A program made the position numbers and the translations under genes. Source: Spongiibacter tropicus DSM 19543 (GTDB taxonomy: Bacteria; Pseudomonadota; Gammaproteobacteria; Pseudomonadales; Spongiibacteraceae). From it: DNA of 64,000 nt. Each line of letters starts with the position of its first letter. The first letter of the stretch is position 1. The stretch covers positions 248,001 to 312,000 of the forward strand of contig NZ_ATUS01000001.1 in the NCBI RefSeq assembly GCF_000420325.1, read 5' to 3'. Positions 55,038 through 64,000 of this stretch are shown one piece after another. The notes beneath the pieces are model-generated. The model saw nothing but the letters and a program-made list of their open reading frames with translations, was not told where the DNA came from and did no database searches.

Positions 55038-56342
55038 TCACGCTGCAGATTCAGCCTTCGTTGCCAAGGATTTGGGGAACAGACAACTGAAGGTACTGCC
55101 GTTTCCGGGGTGACTGCGCACCCTCAGCTCGCCGCGATGTCGAAGCAGTACATGTTTGACAATTGCCAAGCCCAGCCCGGTGCCGCCGGTATCCAGCGAG
55201 CGACTCTGATCCACGCGATAAAAGCGCTCGGTCAAGCGGGGAATATATTGCGGTTCAATGCCAATACCGCTGTCCTGGACTTCCAACACCGCATGACTGT
55301 CGGTCTGATACCAGCGCAGCACAATGCGGTCACCTTCAGCGGTGTAGCGGGCAGCGTTGACGGCCAGGTTAGACAATGCACTGCGTATTTCCGTCGCCTG
55401 CCCTTTCAGTACGATACTGTCGTCGCATTCTATTTCGATGCTGCGATCACCCTTCGCCGCCGCCAGCGCCTCTTCTCGGACCATTTCCAGCAGAGGTCGC
55501 AAGACAATACGGTCCTGTTCTTTGGGCTTGGGCACCGACTCCAGTCGCGACAGCAGCATCAGATCCTGAATCAGGTGATGCATTCTGCGAGACTGCTTCA
55601 GCATTTGTTCAATAGCACGATCCCAGCGCGGATTTTCGCCGCCGTGTTCCGCGAAGGTTTCGAGGTAGCCATTGATAACCGTCAGAGGGGTGCGCAATTC
55701 GTGGGATACGTTCGCCACGAAATCCTTACGCATTTTTTCAAGGCGATAAGTCCGGGTGATATCCCGGGCAAACAGCAGGCGATTACGCTCGGCAAAGAAG
55801 CTGATACTGATACTGAGCTGAATGTCTGCATTCACCGGGGAGACCATTTCCAGCGGTGCCCCGTATTTTTCGGCCTCGTAATAGCCGACAAATGATGGCG
55901 CACGAATCAGGTTGAGCAGCTGAAGGCCGGTATCGTCCTCTCGCCGCAGCCCCAGCAACTCCGATGCCGCATCGTTACACCATTCGATATTGCCCTGATG
56001 ATCGAGCATCACCACCGCGTCAGACATGGACGCGAACGACGCTCGCAGATAATCAATCATGGCCTGCAAGCGATCGTGATCCCCCGTCGCCTGCTTCTGC
56101 ATATCATAAATGGTATCGAAAATTTGACCCCACATGCCTATCGCCTCTGGCGGCTCCGTCCCGGAGCCTCGGTATAGCCAGTCGCTCAAACGTTGAAGCT
56201 GCCAAAGCAGCCAGGTGCAGATTCCCGCGGCCACCACAAACACCGGCCAGGCACCCAGTTCGAACGCTGTCGACAGAACCGCAGCAGCTGCCAGCGGCAG
56301 CATGACTCTGACCAGTTCCGTCTTCCAATCGTAATACCGCAT
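55038..56342 (-). CDS. phoR: Phosphate regulon sensor kinase PhoR
   Basis: 434 residues. Two membrane helices are predicted at the N-terminus (about 13-45), with no large periplasmic domain, as in other PhoR. A PAS domain is at about 90-200 (MSDAVVMLDHQGNIEWCNDAA). The phosphorylated His lies in NVSHELRTPLTVINGYLE near residue 215. The HATPase N, G1, F and G2 boxes are seen as LSNLAVNAARYTAEG, VQDSGIGIEPQYIP, FYRVDQSRS and GTGLGLAIVKHV. It controls PhoB together with Pst and PhoU. It is 9 bases after phoB. Confidence 0.95.
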   Translation of the reverse strand: MRYYDWKTELVRVMLPLAAAAVLSTAFELGAWPVFVVAAGICTWLLWQLQRLSDWLYRGSGTEPPEAIGMWGQIFDTIYDMQKQATGDHDRLQAMIDYLRASFASMSDAVVMLDHQGNIEWCNDAASELLGLRREDDTGLQLLNLIRAPSFVGYYEAEKYGAPLEMVSPVNADIQLSISISFFAERNRLLFARDITRTYRLEKMRKDFVANVSHELRTPLTVINGYLETFAEHGGENPRWDRAIEQMLKQSRRMHHLIQDLMLLSRLESVPKPKEQDRIVLRPLLEMVREEALAAAKGDRSIEIECDDSIVLKGQATEIRSALSNLAVNAARYTAEGDRIVLRWYQTDSHAVLEVQDSGIGIEPQYIPRLTERFYRVDQSRSLDTGGTGLGLAIVKHVLLRHRGELRVRSHPGNGSTFSCLFPKSLATKAESAA

Positions 56343-56351
56343 GAACCGGCG

Positions 56352-57062
56352 CTATGCGCTGACTCCTGTTGCTGAAAAGCGGTAACCGGTGCCTCTTACG
56401 GTCTGGATAAGCTGACCAAAATCGCGGCTGTCTGTGAGAAGTGCCTTGCGCAGTCGACGGATATGCACATCCACCGTGCGCTCTTCGACATAGACATTGG
56501 TGCCCCACACTTGATCAAGAAGCTGTCCACGGCTGTAGGCACGCTCCTGGTGGGTCATGAAGAATTTGAGAAGTTTGAACTCTGTCGGCCCCATATCGAG
56601 AGGCACGTTATCGGCAAAAACGCGGTGACTGGCGGGGTCGAGGCGCAGGCCATCCACATCGATACTCTCTTCCTGGTCGGGCGTGCTCACCCGGCGCAAT
56701 ACCGCCTTGATGCGGGCCAGCAGTTCGCGAGAGGAAAAAGGCTTGGTGATGTAATCGTCAGCGCCAACGTCCAGCCCCTGCACGCGGTTGTCTTCATCGT
56801 CTTTGGCGGTGAGCATGATAACCAGCATATCGCGAGTCAATTCCTCACGCCGCAGGCGCCGCAGCAACTCGATACCGCTGGTGACCGGCATCATCCAATC
56901 GAGCAGCACCAGGTCTGGCCGCTGGTCAACAATAATGCCGTGAGCTTCCTGGGCATTGGCTGCCTCCAGGCAATCGTAGCCTGCAAGTTCCAAGCCTACG
57001 CGAATCATTTCGCGAATGGCTGCCTCGTCATCGACGATGAGGATAGTCTTGGTTGTCGTCAT
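56352..57062 (-). CDS. phoB: Phosphate regulon response regulator PhoB
   Basis: 236 residues. The receiver domain (1-120) has the acidic pocket DDEAAI, the phosphorylated Asp in [20 protein letters not shown] near residue 55, Thr in [10 protein letters not shown] and the Lys in [15 protein letters not shown]. The OmpR-type winged-helix C-terminal domain (130-228) reads [31 protein letters not shown] and [14 protein letters not shown], then a terminal [10 protein letters not shown] textbook Pho box lies 55 bases upstream of the start, so phoBR is autoregulated. Confidence 0.97.
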   Translation of the reverse strand: MTTTKTILIVDDEAAIREMIRVGLELAGYDCLEAANAQEAHGIIVDQRPDLVLLDWMMPVTSGIELLRRLRREELTRDMLVIMLTAKDDEDNRVQGLDVGADDYITKPFSSRELLARIKAVLRRVSTPDQEESIDVDGLRLDPASHRVFADNVPLDMGPTEFKLLKFFMTHQERAYSRGQLLDQVWGTNVYVEERTVDVHIRRLRKALLTDSRDFGQLIQTVRGTGYRFSATGVSA

Positions 57063-57116
57063 GCTTGTCCCTTTAACGCCGCCTAAGTACTTGAGCCTGC
57101 ATTTAAACGGTCTTCA

Positions 57117-57134
57117 ATGACAATTTTATGACAA
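57117..57134 (-). promoter_or_regulatory. Pho box upstream of phoB
   Basis: On the minus strand TTGTCAT-AAAA-TTGTCAT: an exact direct repeat of seven bases with a four-base A/T spacer, matching the PhoB consensus CTGTCAT-A(A/T)A(A/T)-CTGTCAT at all but the first base of each half. It lies 55 bases before the phoB start and directly after the purU stop. Confidence 0.9.
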
Positions 57135-57140
57135 GTCAGT

Positions 57141-57995
57141 CTAGTCGAATACGACGGTTTTATTGCCGTGAACCAGTACCCGGTCTTCCAGGTGGTTACG
57201 TAAGGCTCTGGCAAGCACCGACTTTTCCACATCTTTGCCGAGCCGAACCAAATCATCTTTGCTGTGGCGATGTGACACTCGGATGACATCCTGCTCAATA
57301 ATTGGCCCTTCATCCAGCTGTTCTGTCACATAGTGACTGGTCGCGCCAATCAGCTTCACACCACGGTCATACGCCTTTTGGTAGGGGTTGGCGCCAACAA
57401 ACGACGGTAAAAAGCTGTGGTGAATATTAATCATTCGACCGGCGTAGGCTCGACAGAATTCCGGGGGGATAATCTGCATATAGCGAGCAAGGACGATACA
57501 GTCCGCTTCGTACGCCGCTGCGAGCGACTGGACCTTCTCATGGGCAGGCGCCTTGTTATTCGGGTCGACTTGCACGTGTTCGAAGGGAATGCCGTGCCAC
57601 TCCACCATACTGCGCAGGTTTTCGTGATTGGAGATAACACAGGGAATGTCGCAATACAGTTCACCACTGTGCCAGCGGTGCAACAGATCAGCAATGCAGT
57701 GGGAGGCGTGGCTGGCCATAATCACCACGCGACGGCGGCGTGCCGAATCCACCAGCTCCCACTCCATCCCGTATTCTTCGGCAATGGGGCGGAACGCTTC
57801 CCTCACCGCATCGGCTTTCATGCCCAGCGACTCGGCGGCAATTTCATTGCGCATGAAGAACCAATTGCTGTCGGCATCAGAATGGTAATTGGCCTCGGTC
57901 AGCCAGCCCCCCTGTTCTGCCACAAACTGGCTGACACGGGCAACAATCCCGACGCGATCGGGACAACTGGTGATAAGGCGGTAAGTGTGCTGCAT
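57141..57995 (-). CDS. purU: Formyltetrahydrofolate deformylase
   Basis: 284 residues. The N-terminal ACT domain (HTYRLITSCPDRVGIVARVS) is followed by a formyltransferase-like catalytic domain. Signatures are CIADLLHRWHSGELYCDIPCV, VLARYMQIIPPEFCRAYAG and MINIHHSFLPSFVGANPYQ, where the histidine and Asn cluster is catalytic, then GATSHYVTEQLDEGPIIEQDV. It hydrolyses 10-formyltetrahydrofolate to formate for PurT and balances one-carbon pools. It lies 24 bases after the SPFH gene, upstream of the Pho box. Confidence 0.95.
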   Translation of the reverse strand: MQHTYRLITSCPDRVGIVARVSQFVAEQGGWLTEANYHSDADSNWFFMRNEIAAESLGMKADAVREAFRPIAEEYGMEWELVDSARRRRVVIMASHASHCIADLLHRWHSGELYCDIPCVISNHENLRSMVEWHGIPFEHVQVDPNNKAPAHEKVQSLAAAYEADCIVLARYMQIIPPEFCRAYAGRMINIHHSFLPSFVGANPYQKAYDRGVKLIGATSHYVTEQLDEGPIIEQDVIRVSHRHSKDDLVRLGKDVEKSVLARALRNHLEDRVLVHGNKTVVFD

Positions 57996-58019
57996 GGTAA
58001 TTCTGTAAACCTTACTAAA

Positions 58020-58868
58020 TCAGACTTTATTCAATATTCCGCGCACGGCCTGAGGCAGATCTGCGGGCAGCACCACGGTTTTGGCGTTGCCAGATGCCGA
58101 CAGCTCTTTGAGCGCCTCGGTGTATTTTTCCCCCAGCATATAAAGCACTGGCAGCTCATCGCCCTTCACGGCGCTGGAGACCAGTTCGATCGCCGTCCCG
58201 CTGGCTTTGGCCAGTACGACTTCGGCCTGGGCATCGCGGCGGGACGCCTCAAGACGCCCTTCTGCTTCGAGGATCGCGGCCTGCTTCTCTCCTTCCGCCT
58301 TGGTCACAGCCGCCCGCCGCTGACGTTCGGCAGCGGCCTGCTCTTCCATCGCGCGCTGCATCGTCGGAGAGGGGTTAATGTCCTGAATTTCAACGGTCTT
58401 CAGGGTAATTCCCCAGTCGGCAATATCATCGGAGATCGCCGCTTTTAGCTTGGCTTTAATCTGATCGCGGGACGACAGTGCCGAGTCCAGCGACATTTCA
58501 CCGACAATCGAGCGCAACGCCGTCTGAACGAGATTCTGGATGGCGATGTTGTAATCCTCAACGCCGTATACCGCTTTCTCTGGCGATACGATGTTGATGT
58601 AGGCGACAGCGTTAGCAATGATCACCGCATTATCTTCGGTGATCACTTCCTGCGAAGGGATATCGAGCACGATATCCTTGGTCGTGATTTTGTAAGCGAC
58701 CTGATCTACGTAGGGAATAATGAAGTTCAACCCGGGATTCAGGGTGCCGTGGTATTTTCCCAGACGCTGCACGATGTGCTTATAGCCTTGAGGGACCGTC
58801 TTAACGCCCATCCCCAGCGTTACGATTACCAGGACCAGCAACGCGCCGGTAACAGCCAAACCATCCAT
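58020..58868 (-). CDS. SPFH/band-7 (stomatin-like, QmcA-type) membrane protein
   Basis: 282 residues. A single N-terminal membrane helix (about 5-21, AVTGALLVLVIVTLGMGV) precedes the SPFH domain with KTVPQGYKHIVQRLGKYHGTLNPGLNFIIPYVDQ. The C-terminal half is a long coiled coil (MQRAMEEQAAAERQRRAAVTKAEGEKQAAIL, in several pieces). Such proteins form large membrane rings with NfeD partners and help protease or membrane organisation. The adjacent NfeD gene, 47 bases upstream in the transcript, supports this pairing. Confidence 0.92.
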   Translation of the reverse strand: MDGLAVTGALLVLVIVTLGMGVKTVPQGYKHIVQRLGKYHGTLNPGLNFIIPYVDQVAYKITTKDIVLDIPSQEVITEDNAVIIANAVAYINIVSPEKAVYGVEDYNIAIQNLVQTALRSIVGEMSLDSALSSRDQIKAKLKAAISDDIADWGITLKTVEIQDINPSPTMQRAMEEQAAAERQRRAAVTKAEGEKQAAILEAEGRLEASRRDAQAEVVLAKASGTAIELVSSAVKGDELPVLYMLGEKYTEALKELSASGNAKTVVLPADLPQAVRGILNKV

Positions 58869-58915
58869 TGTTATCTCTCCTGAAGTAGTGGGATTCGCCG
58901 AGTTGGCGGAGCGAA

Positions 58916-59395
58916 TCAGTCCGCGGCGCCGAAACGCGCATCCAGTGGGCGGACGATCAGGGAGTTCCCTGACACATCTTCCACAACAACGCGGTCACCC
59001 ACGGCAACCGGCTCGCGACAAATGTACATCCACTCATCGCTTCCCAATACCGGGATACTGAAACGCACAGCGCCTTCGCCATGGGAACCGGCACGAATCA
59101 CCATGCCTTCCTGACCGACGACCTGCTCTCTGGACATGCCCGAGAGGCTGCGGTTTTTCATGCGTGGATGAACAAATTTGAACCAGAGGAAAAGGTCAAA
59201 CGCCGACAGGCAGGCCCAGATCAGCAACTGAATACTGAAGTCCAGAGGCACAACCGCCGTAATGAGACCGACGGCGATCGCACTGGCGCCAAACCACAGC
59301 ATCACGAAACTGGGTACAACGGCCTCGCTGGCAACCAGCAGCAGACCGAACACCATCCAGTGCCAGTATTGAATTGTGTTATTGAACCACTCCAT
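58916..59395 (-). CDS. NfeD family protein
   Basis: 159 residues. Three membrane helices are predicted (about 11-30, 35-52, 54-75), and a C-terminal OB-fold NfeD domain (VGQEGMVIRAGSHGEGAVRFSIPVLG) covers residues 90-155. It is the short NfeD form without the N-terminal protease domain (YbbK/YuaF type). It probably stabilises the SPFH partner encoded just downstream, as for the ybbK-qmcA pair. The start is MEWFNNTIQYWHWMVFG. Confidence 0.88.
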   Translation of the reverse strand: MEWFNNTIQYWHWMVFGLLLVASEAVVPSFVMLWFGASAIAVGLITAVVPLDFSIQLLIWACLSAFDLFLWFKFVHPRMKNRSLSGMSREQVVGQEGMVIRAGSHGEGAVRFSIPVLGSDEWMYICREPVAVGDRVVVEDVSGNSLIVRPLDARFGAAD

Positions 59396-59558
59396 CCCTG
59401 CCCCTTTTGCCTTGTCACGAACGCAGGCACTATTTAGCCACGATCAGCACCAATAGCAAGCACACAGCGGTAAAATTGCGCGGAAACTCATTGGTCACAG
59501 CCAGCAGAAAGGCGCAAATTCCGGTACAATGCGCTCCTTATCGGAGAGTAGCCAAACC

Positions 59559-61691
59559 ATGTCTGTACCACCGGCCATATTCAGCCATCGCCCCTATTGG
59601 GCCGAGTGCTTCGGCACAGCCCCCTTCCTGCCAACGAGCCGGGAAGAGATGGATGCGTTTGGCTGGGACAGCTGCGACATTATTATTGTCACCGGCGACG
59701 CCTACGTCGACCATCCCAGTTTTGGCATGGCAGTCATCGGCCGCACCCTCGAAGCGCAGGGCTTTCGCGTTGGCATCATTTCCCAGCCCGACTGGCAGTC
59801 GGCCGAGGCGTTCAAAATACTGGGGCGCCCGAACCTGTTCTTCGGTGTAGCCGCCGGGAATATGGACTCGATGATCAATCGCTACACCGCAGATCGCCGC
59901 CTGCGTCATGACGACGCCTACTCGCCCGATAATGTCGGTGGCAAACGGCCTGACCGAGCGGTGATTGTCTACTCTCAGCGCTGCCGTGAAGCGTTTAAAG
60001 ACTGTCCGATTATTATTGGCTCCATTGAGGCCAGCCTCCGGCGTATCGCACACTACGACTACTGGAGCGACAAAGTTCGTCGTTCCATTCTGATGGACGC
60101 CCGCGCCGACTTATTGCTGTACGGCAACGCAGAACGAGCCATTATCGACCTGGCCCACCGCCTTTCCCGCGGTGAATCGGTGCAGGAAATTCGTGACCTC
60201 CGAGGCACGGCCTATATTTCTGATGGCGTCCCCCAAGGCTGGCAAGTCGTCGATTCCAGCAGCGTAGATCAACCGGGCAAAGTCGATCCGATCACCAGCC
60301 CCTACGTGGACACGAGCGCCGACCCGGCCTGTAAAACCGAGCAGCAGAATGCCAAACAGGCTGACGCAGAAGCGGTGCAGACCGTTACCCTGATCGATCC
60401 GCGCAGCGCCCGGCAGGAACGCGATACTGAACACACCGTCATCCGCTTACCGGATTACGAGACCGTAAAAAAAGACCCCGTCAGCTATGCTCACGCCGCT
60501 CGCGTACTGCATCTGGAAACCAATCCGGGCAACGCCAGGGCACTGGTGCAACGACACGGCGACAAGGACATCTGGCTGAACCCACCGCCGATTCCGCTTA
60601 CCACGGAAGAGCTGGACTGGGTGTTCGAACTACCCTACCAGCGGCGCCCTCATCCGAAGTATGGCGATGCTCGCATCCCCGCCTACGAGATGATCCGGAA
60701 CTCCGTCAATATCATGCGGGGTTGTTTTGGCGGTTGCAGTTTCTGCTCAATCACCGAGCATGAAGGGCGAATCATTCAGAGTCGCTCTCAGGAATCCATC
60801 GTCAAAGAAGTCGAAAAAATCCGTGACAAAACCCCCGGTTTTACTGGCGTCATTTCCGACTTGGGCGGCCCCACCGCCAATATGTGGCAACTCACCTGCA
60901 AGAGTGAAGCAATAGAAAAACGCTGCCGTCGCCTGTCTTGCGTATTCCCCGGCATCTGCAAAAACCTGAATACCGATCAAACGCCATTGATATCTCTGTA
61001 CCGGGAAGTCCGCTCATTGGAAGGCGTTAAAAAGGTGTTGATCGCATCAGGCTTGCGCTACGACCTTGCGGTGGAAACCCCGGAGTATGTCAAAGAGCTG
61101 GTCACTCATCACGTGGGTGGCTATCTTAAAATCGCCCCGGAACATTCCGAAGACAGCCCGCTCAGCAAAATGATGAAGCCAGGCATGGGCAGTTACGATC
61201 GCTTCAAAGCGATGTTCGACAAATTCTCAAAGCAAGCCGGTAAAGAGCAATACCTGATTCCCTACTTTATTGCCGCTCACCCCGGCACGCGCGACGAAGA
61301 TATGATGAACCTCGCGCTATGGCTGAAACGCAATGGCTTTCGGGCTGATCAGGTACAGGCCTTCTACCCCTCACCGATGGCCAATGCCACGGCGATGTAT
61401 TACTCCGGCAAAAACCCACTGCGCAAAGTCAGCCGTCGAAGCGAAGATGTCTTCAGCGCGAAAGGGCTCAAACAGCGTCGCCTGCATAAAGCCTACCTGC
61501 GTTATCACGACCCCGATGGTTGGCCAGCGCTGCGTGAATCGCTTCTCAAAATGGGACGCCAGGATTTAATCGGCTACGGCAAGAAGCATCTTGTTCCACC
61601 CAAGCAACCGGCTAACTGGCAGCCCAAGAGCGGCAGGAAAGGCAAAATCCTTACCCAACATACGGGTTTGCCTCCGCGAAAACGGCAATAA
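59559..61691 (+). CDS. YgiQ family radical SAM protein
   Basis: 710 residues from [19 protein letters not shown], with a GGAGAGTAG upstream; 10 earlier in-frame codons are not conserved. The N-terminal YgiQ-specific domain (about 1-300) contains [20 protein letters not shown] and [20 protein letters not shown]. The radical SAM cysteines are at about 389, 393 and 396 in [20 protein letters not shown] (CxxxCxxC). The C-terminus holds [22 protein letters not shown] and an arginine-lysine-rich tail. The function of YgiQ proteins is unknown; no other pathway gene is near. A TACAAT-type -10 precedes the start by about 30 bases. Confidence 0.93.
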   Translation: MSVPPAIFSHRPYWAECFGTAPFLPTSREEMDAFGWDSCDIIIVTGDAYVDHPSFGMAVIGRTLEAQGFRVGIISQPDWQSAEAFKILGRPNLFFGVAAGNMDSMINRYTADRRLRHDDAYSPDNVGGKRPDRAVIVYSQRCREAFKDCPIIIGSIEASLRRIAHYDYWSDKVRRSILMDARADLLLYGNAERAIIDLAHRLSRGESVQEIRDLRGTAYISDGVPQGWQVVDSSSVDQPGKVDPITSPYVDTSADPACKTEQQNAKQADAEAVQTVTLIDPRSARQERDTEHTVIRLPDYETVKKDPVSYAHAARVLHLETNPGNARALVQRHGDKDIWLNPPPIPLTTEELDWVFELPYQRRPHPKYGDARIPAYEMIRNSVNIMRGCFGGCSFCSITEHEGRIIQSRSQESIVKEVEKIRDKTPGFTGVISDLGGPTANMWQLTCKSEAIEKRCRRLSCVFPGICKNLNTDQTPLISLYREVRSLEGVKKVLIASGLRYDLAVETPEYVKELVTHHVGGYLKIAPEHSEDSPLSKMMKPGMGSYDRFKAMFDKFSKQAGKEQYLIPYFIAAHPGTRDEDMMNLALWLKRNGFRADQVQAFYPSPMANATAMYYSGKNPLRKVSRRSEDVFSAKGLKQRRLHKAYLRYHDPDGWPALRESLLKMGRQDLIGYGKKHLVPPKQPANWQPKSGRKGKILTQHTGLPPRKRQ

Positions 61692-61891
61692 AAAATTCAT
61701 TTTATCCCTTGCAAAAGGCTTTCTATACCGCTTCAAGCTGTGTATATAATGAGCTTGCTGGCTATAGATGCAGCTTGGTTTTATGTAAAAGCACCACGAA
61801 GTCGTTTTAAGTACCTCGTTCTGTTTCATAACTACCCTGCCTATCTCAGCTCAAGCCATTCAAGGCAAACTTACAAAACGAGGTTTTAAAC
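61692..61891 (+). promoter_or_regulatory. Promoter and long leader of the cold-shock gene
   Basis: A TATAAT box lies at 61745-61750 with a weak -35 region. The predicted RNA start near 61757 would give a leader of about 135 bases. Such leaders, typical of csp genes, can refold with temperature. No ORF is credible in this stretch. Confidence 0.5.
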
Positions 61892-62098
61892 ATGTCCAGA
61901 AGCACTGGTAAAGTAAAATGGTTCAACGAAACCAAAGGTTTTGGCTTCATTGAGCAAGACTCTGGCCCAGATGTGTTTGTACACTTCAGCGCCATCAGCG
62001 GCTCAGGTTTCAAAACCCTGGCCGAAGGTCAAGCCGTAGAGTTTGACGTGCAGAGCGGCCAGAAAGGCCCGCAAGCTGCCAACGTAACCGTTATCTAA
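61892..62098 (+). CDS. Cold-shock domain protein (CspA family)
   Basis: 68 residues forming one OB-fold. The RNA-binding motifs are RNP1 in [14 protein letters not shown] and RNP2 in [11 protein letters not shown]. The end is [11 protein letters not shown]. Members bind single-stranded RNA or DNA and act as antiterminators or chaperones. It has a strong AGG-rich ribosome-binding region (CGAGGTTTTAAAC) and lies in a single-gene unit ending in a strong terminator. Which CspA paralogue it is cannot be told. Confidence 0.96.
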   Translation: MSRSTGKVKWFNETKGFGFIEQDSGPDVFVHFSAISGSGFKTLAEGQAVEFDVQSGQKGPQAANVTVI

Positions 62099-62106
62099 AA
62101 CGGCTG

Positions 62107-62136
62107 AGCAGGCAGCCGGTTGCTGCCTGCTTTCTT
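62107..62136 (+). terminator. Intrinsic terminator of the cold-shock gene
   Basis: Ten-base perfect inverted repeat AGCAGGCAGC / GCTGCCTGCT with a five-base loop, followed by TTCTT, starting 8 bases after the csp stop. Confidence 0.9.
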
Positions 62137-62264
62137 CCCCTCCTCAAAAGTATCACTCCGCAAAACCAACACTCCCCGTTGGCGCCAACTTCCTTTTAGT
62201 AGTTTAATTCTGAACTGATATCGCATCGGCACGCACAGCGCTGCATAACCTTTCTGGGAATGTT

Positions 62265-62813
62265 ATGAAAAAAACCATCATCGCCACCCTTTTTCTCTCC
62301 ACATTCAGCCTGGCGTCGCACGCCGGAAACTTTCGCTACGCGATCGACTACAGCAAAGCGATTGAGAACAGTCTAAACGAAGGTGGCGCACAAGGTGTTG
62401 AAGTGTCCGCCGCGTGGCATCCGGATGTTGCCTTTAACCAAAGCGGCCGGTTCAGCTTCTATATAGACAGCCAGCTCGGGGTCTTTGAATCAGATGCAAG
62501 GCGCGACAAGGGAGATAAAGCGATGATCCTTTCAGTGTCGCCCATGCTCCGACTGGAGTTATTCCAAATTGATGGACGGCGCGTGTTTGCTGAAGCCGGC
62601 ATTGGCGCCAGTTATTTATCTGAAGATGTATTTGCCGACCAGCTCTACTCAACACACTTCCAGTTTCGCGACCGTCTAGCACTCAGCGTAGAACTTGATC
62701 AGGCCGGCGTGCATCAACTCAGCTTGAAGCGAACCCATTATTCCAATGCCGACATCGACGAGCCCAACCCCGGCTTTGACACCTGGTCGCTGTCTTACTC
62801 CAGAGCTTTTTAA
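62265..62813 (+). CDS. Lipid A 3-O-deacylase (PagL family)
   Basis: 182 residues with a signal peptide of about 20 residues (MKKTIIATLFLSTFSLASHA). The rest is beta-barrel-like. The PagL active-site signature appears as KRTHYSNADIDEPNPGFDTW near residue 158, with the catalytic His and Ser of HYSN. The C-terminus ends in an aromatic residue (SYSRAF), as required for outer membrane insertion. It removes the 3-O acyl chain from lipid A. It is an outer membrane enzyme and is likely regulated with membrane stress, though no operator was seen. Confidence 0.9.
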   Translation: MKKTIIATLFLSTFSLASHAGNFRYAIDYSKAIENSLNEGGAQGVEVSAAWHPDVAFNQSGRFSFYIDSQLGVFESDARRDKGDKAMILSVSPMLRLELFQIDGRRVFAEAGIGASYLSEDVFADQLYSTHFQFRDRLALSVELDQAGVHQLSLKRTHYSNADIDEPNPGFDTWSLSYSRAF

Positions 62814-62823
62814 ATCCCGCCCG

Positions 62824-64000
62824 TCATTTCGTGTGCCGCAGATACCAGCAATAGTGAATCGGTTTGCTGCGGCGCTTGAAATCCTCGTCCAGCGACCACT
62901 GGCAGCGGTCTTCCACTGCGTAGCGCTCGCTCAGGGATGCATCCAATTCAAAGCCACGCTTGTTGGTCGAAAAAATCAGCAAACCCTCTTTCGATAAACA
63001 GCGCATAGCCTGTTCAATCAGCCAGGAATGGTCACGCTGGGTATCCAGCACATCGTCCATGCGCTTTGAGTTGGAAAAGGTCGGAGGATCCAGCAGGATC
63101 AGATCGTATTCGTCTTCGCAGGCCTCCAGCCAGCGCCGGGCATCACCCTGCTCGGTGCGGTGACGAATTTCACTCAATCCATTCAGCGACAGGTTCTGAC
63201 GAGCCCAGCGAAGGTAGGTATGCGACATGTCTACCGACATGGTATAGCGCGCACCACCCAGACCAGCGTGTACCGAGGCGACGGCGGTATAACAGAAGAG
63301 ATTCAGAAAGCGTTTACCCTTTGCCCGAGCAGCAATGTCGAGTCGCACGGGGCGGTGGTCGAGAAACAGCCCGGTATCCAGATAGTCGTGGAGGTTGACC
63401 AGCACTTTTGCCTGCCCCTCCCTCACTTCCAGTGTTTCGCCTTTTGGCGCACGCCGCTCGTATTGCGCACTGCCTCGCTGACGGCGGCGCTCCTTCAAGG
63501 CGATTCGCTCGACAGGCACCTCGAACACTTGGGCACAGGCATCCATTACTTCGCTGAGGCGCTTCTGCGCCGCATTATCGTCGACAGACGACGGCGCGGC
63601 ATATTCACTGACGTGAACGGCGTTGCCGTAACAATCCACCGCTACCGCATACTCCGGCATATCGGCATCGTAGACCCGATAGCATTCAATACTTTCACGC
63701 CGGCGCCACTTCTCCATGCGCTTCAGGTTCTTGCGCAGCCGATTGGCAAACATTTCCGCACCAGAGGACAGAGGTTTGCTTACCGCAACCGGCCCCTCCC
63801 CACTGGGATCATCGACCCGATATTCCGGCAGACAGTGAAACAGCAGCAACTTGCTGGGAATGCTCGCATTCAGAAGCTGATATTGCCGATAGCTGCGCAA
63901 GCCCATACGCTTGCCCAGGTCGGGATTGCCGGTAAATACGGCAGCCTCCCAGCCGTTAAAGTCGTCGCGTAACGCCTGCCCCAAACGCCGGTATAAGTGC
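62824..64000 (-). CDS. rlmL: 23S rRNA (guanine) methyltransferase RlmKL, C-terminal part (cut by window end)
   Basis: About 392 codons reach the window edge, and the frame is still open there (a TTG, not a true start, lies at 63982-63984). The visible part is the linker and C-terminal RlmK-type domain, which methylates G2069 to m7G. Matching features are FTGNPDLGKRMGLRSYRQYQ at the N-terminal side, KGKRFLNLFCYTAVASVHAG (SAM loop), the acidic VDMSHTYLRWARQNL and LILLDPPTFSNSKRM (catalytic). The N-terminal RlmL domain, with THUMP and m2G2445 activity, lies upstream, outside the window. The 3' end is convergent with pagL. Confidence 0.93.
   Translation of the reverse strand, partial: HLYRRLGQALRDDFNGWEAAVFTGNPDLGKRMGLRSYRQYQLLNASIPSKLLLFHCLPEYRVDDPSGEGPVAVSKPLSSGAEMFANRLRKNLKRMEKWRRRESIECYRVYDADMPEYAVAVDCYGNAVHVSEYAAPSSVDDNAAQKRLSEVMDACAQVFEVPVERIALKERRRQRGSAQYERRAPKGETLEVREGQAKVLVNLHDYLDTGLFLDHRPVRLDIAARAKGKRFLNLFCYTAVASVHAGLGGARYTMSVDMSHTYLRWARQNLSLNGLSEIRHRTEQGDARRWLEACEDEYDLILLDPPTFSNSKRMDDVLDTQRDHSWLIEQAMRCLSKEGLLIFSTNKRGFELDASLSERYAVEDRCQWSLDEDFKRRSKPIHYCWYLRHTK

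Overview
The window is about 64 kb of dense, GC-rich bacterial chromosome from a gammaproteobacterium. The organism call is inference. It rests on the gene order gltA / sdhCDAB-sucAB-lpd-sucCD, a complete phoBR-pstSCAB-phoU block, tmcA, epmC, fimV, a PagL-type lipid A deacylase, UPF0270, DUF2288 and DUF2789 genes, and TusA. Together these point to a free-living, aerobic, probably marine or aquatic relative of Pseudomonas or the Cellvibrio/Spongiibacter lineages. No insertion sequence, prophage, CRISPR array, tRNA or rRNA was seen. Nearly everything is core chromosome.

Layout. 0-15.5 kb is a housekeeping mosaic, mostly on the minus strand. It holds the 3' end of alaA, an RlmI-like methyltransferase and an ATP-NAD kinase-like protein, a tightly overlapping unit (gamma-glutamylcyclotransferase, EF-P hydroxylase EpmC, FEN-like exonuclease, PdxB), tusA, yheU, a thiamine-binding family protein, a GcvR-like ACT protein, a PPP-type MFS carrier, aroC, prmB, folE, a hydrolase, sixA and gpsA. 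15.6-20 kb has htpG with a heat-shock-type promoter and an AidB-family acyl-CoA dehydrogenase with its TetR regulator. 20-33 kb is the TCA block: sucD, sucC, lpd, sucB, sucA, sdhB, sdhA, sdhD and sdhC run on the minus strand, diverging from gltA on the plus strand. Good sigma70-type promoters face away from each other between sdhC and gltA.

33-48 kb is more varied: a short-chain dehydrogenase, DUF2789, CinA, an SRPBCC protein, an uncharacterised B12-binding radical SAM protein, a HIT protein, tmcA with two small companions, a pseudouridine synthase, a fimV-like gene split by an apparent frameshift, an MFS transporter and an AbgT transporter. 48-57 kb is a full phosphate-starvation locus on the minus strand (phoB, phoR, pstS, pstC, pstA, pstB, phoU). 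A textbook Pho box precedes phoB and a looser array of Pho half-sites precedes pstS. PstC and PstA both carry large domains between their first membrane helix and the permease core. 57-64 kb contains purU, an SPFH/NfeD pair, a YgiQ-family radical SAM protein, a cold-shock protein, pagL and the 3' part of rlmKL.

No clearly new system is visible. The best leads are the enlarged PstC/PstA permeases, the B12-binding radical SAM protein, the fimV frameshift, and several RNA hairpins in the TCA transcripts.
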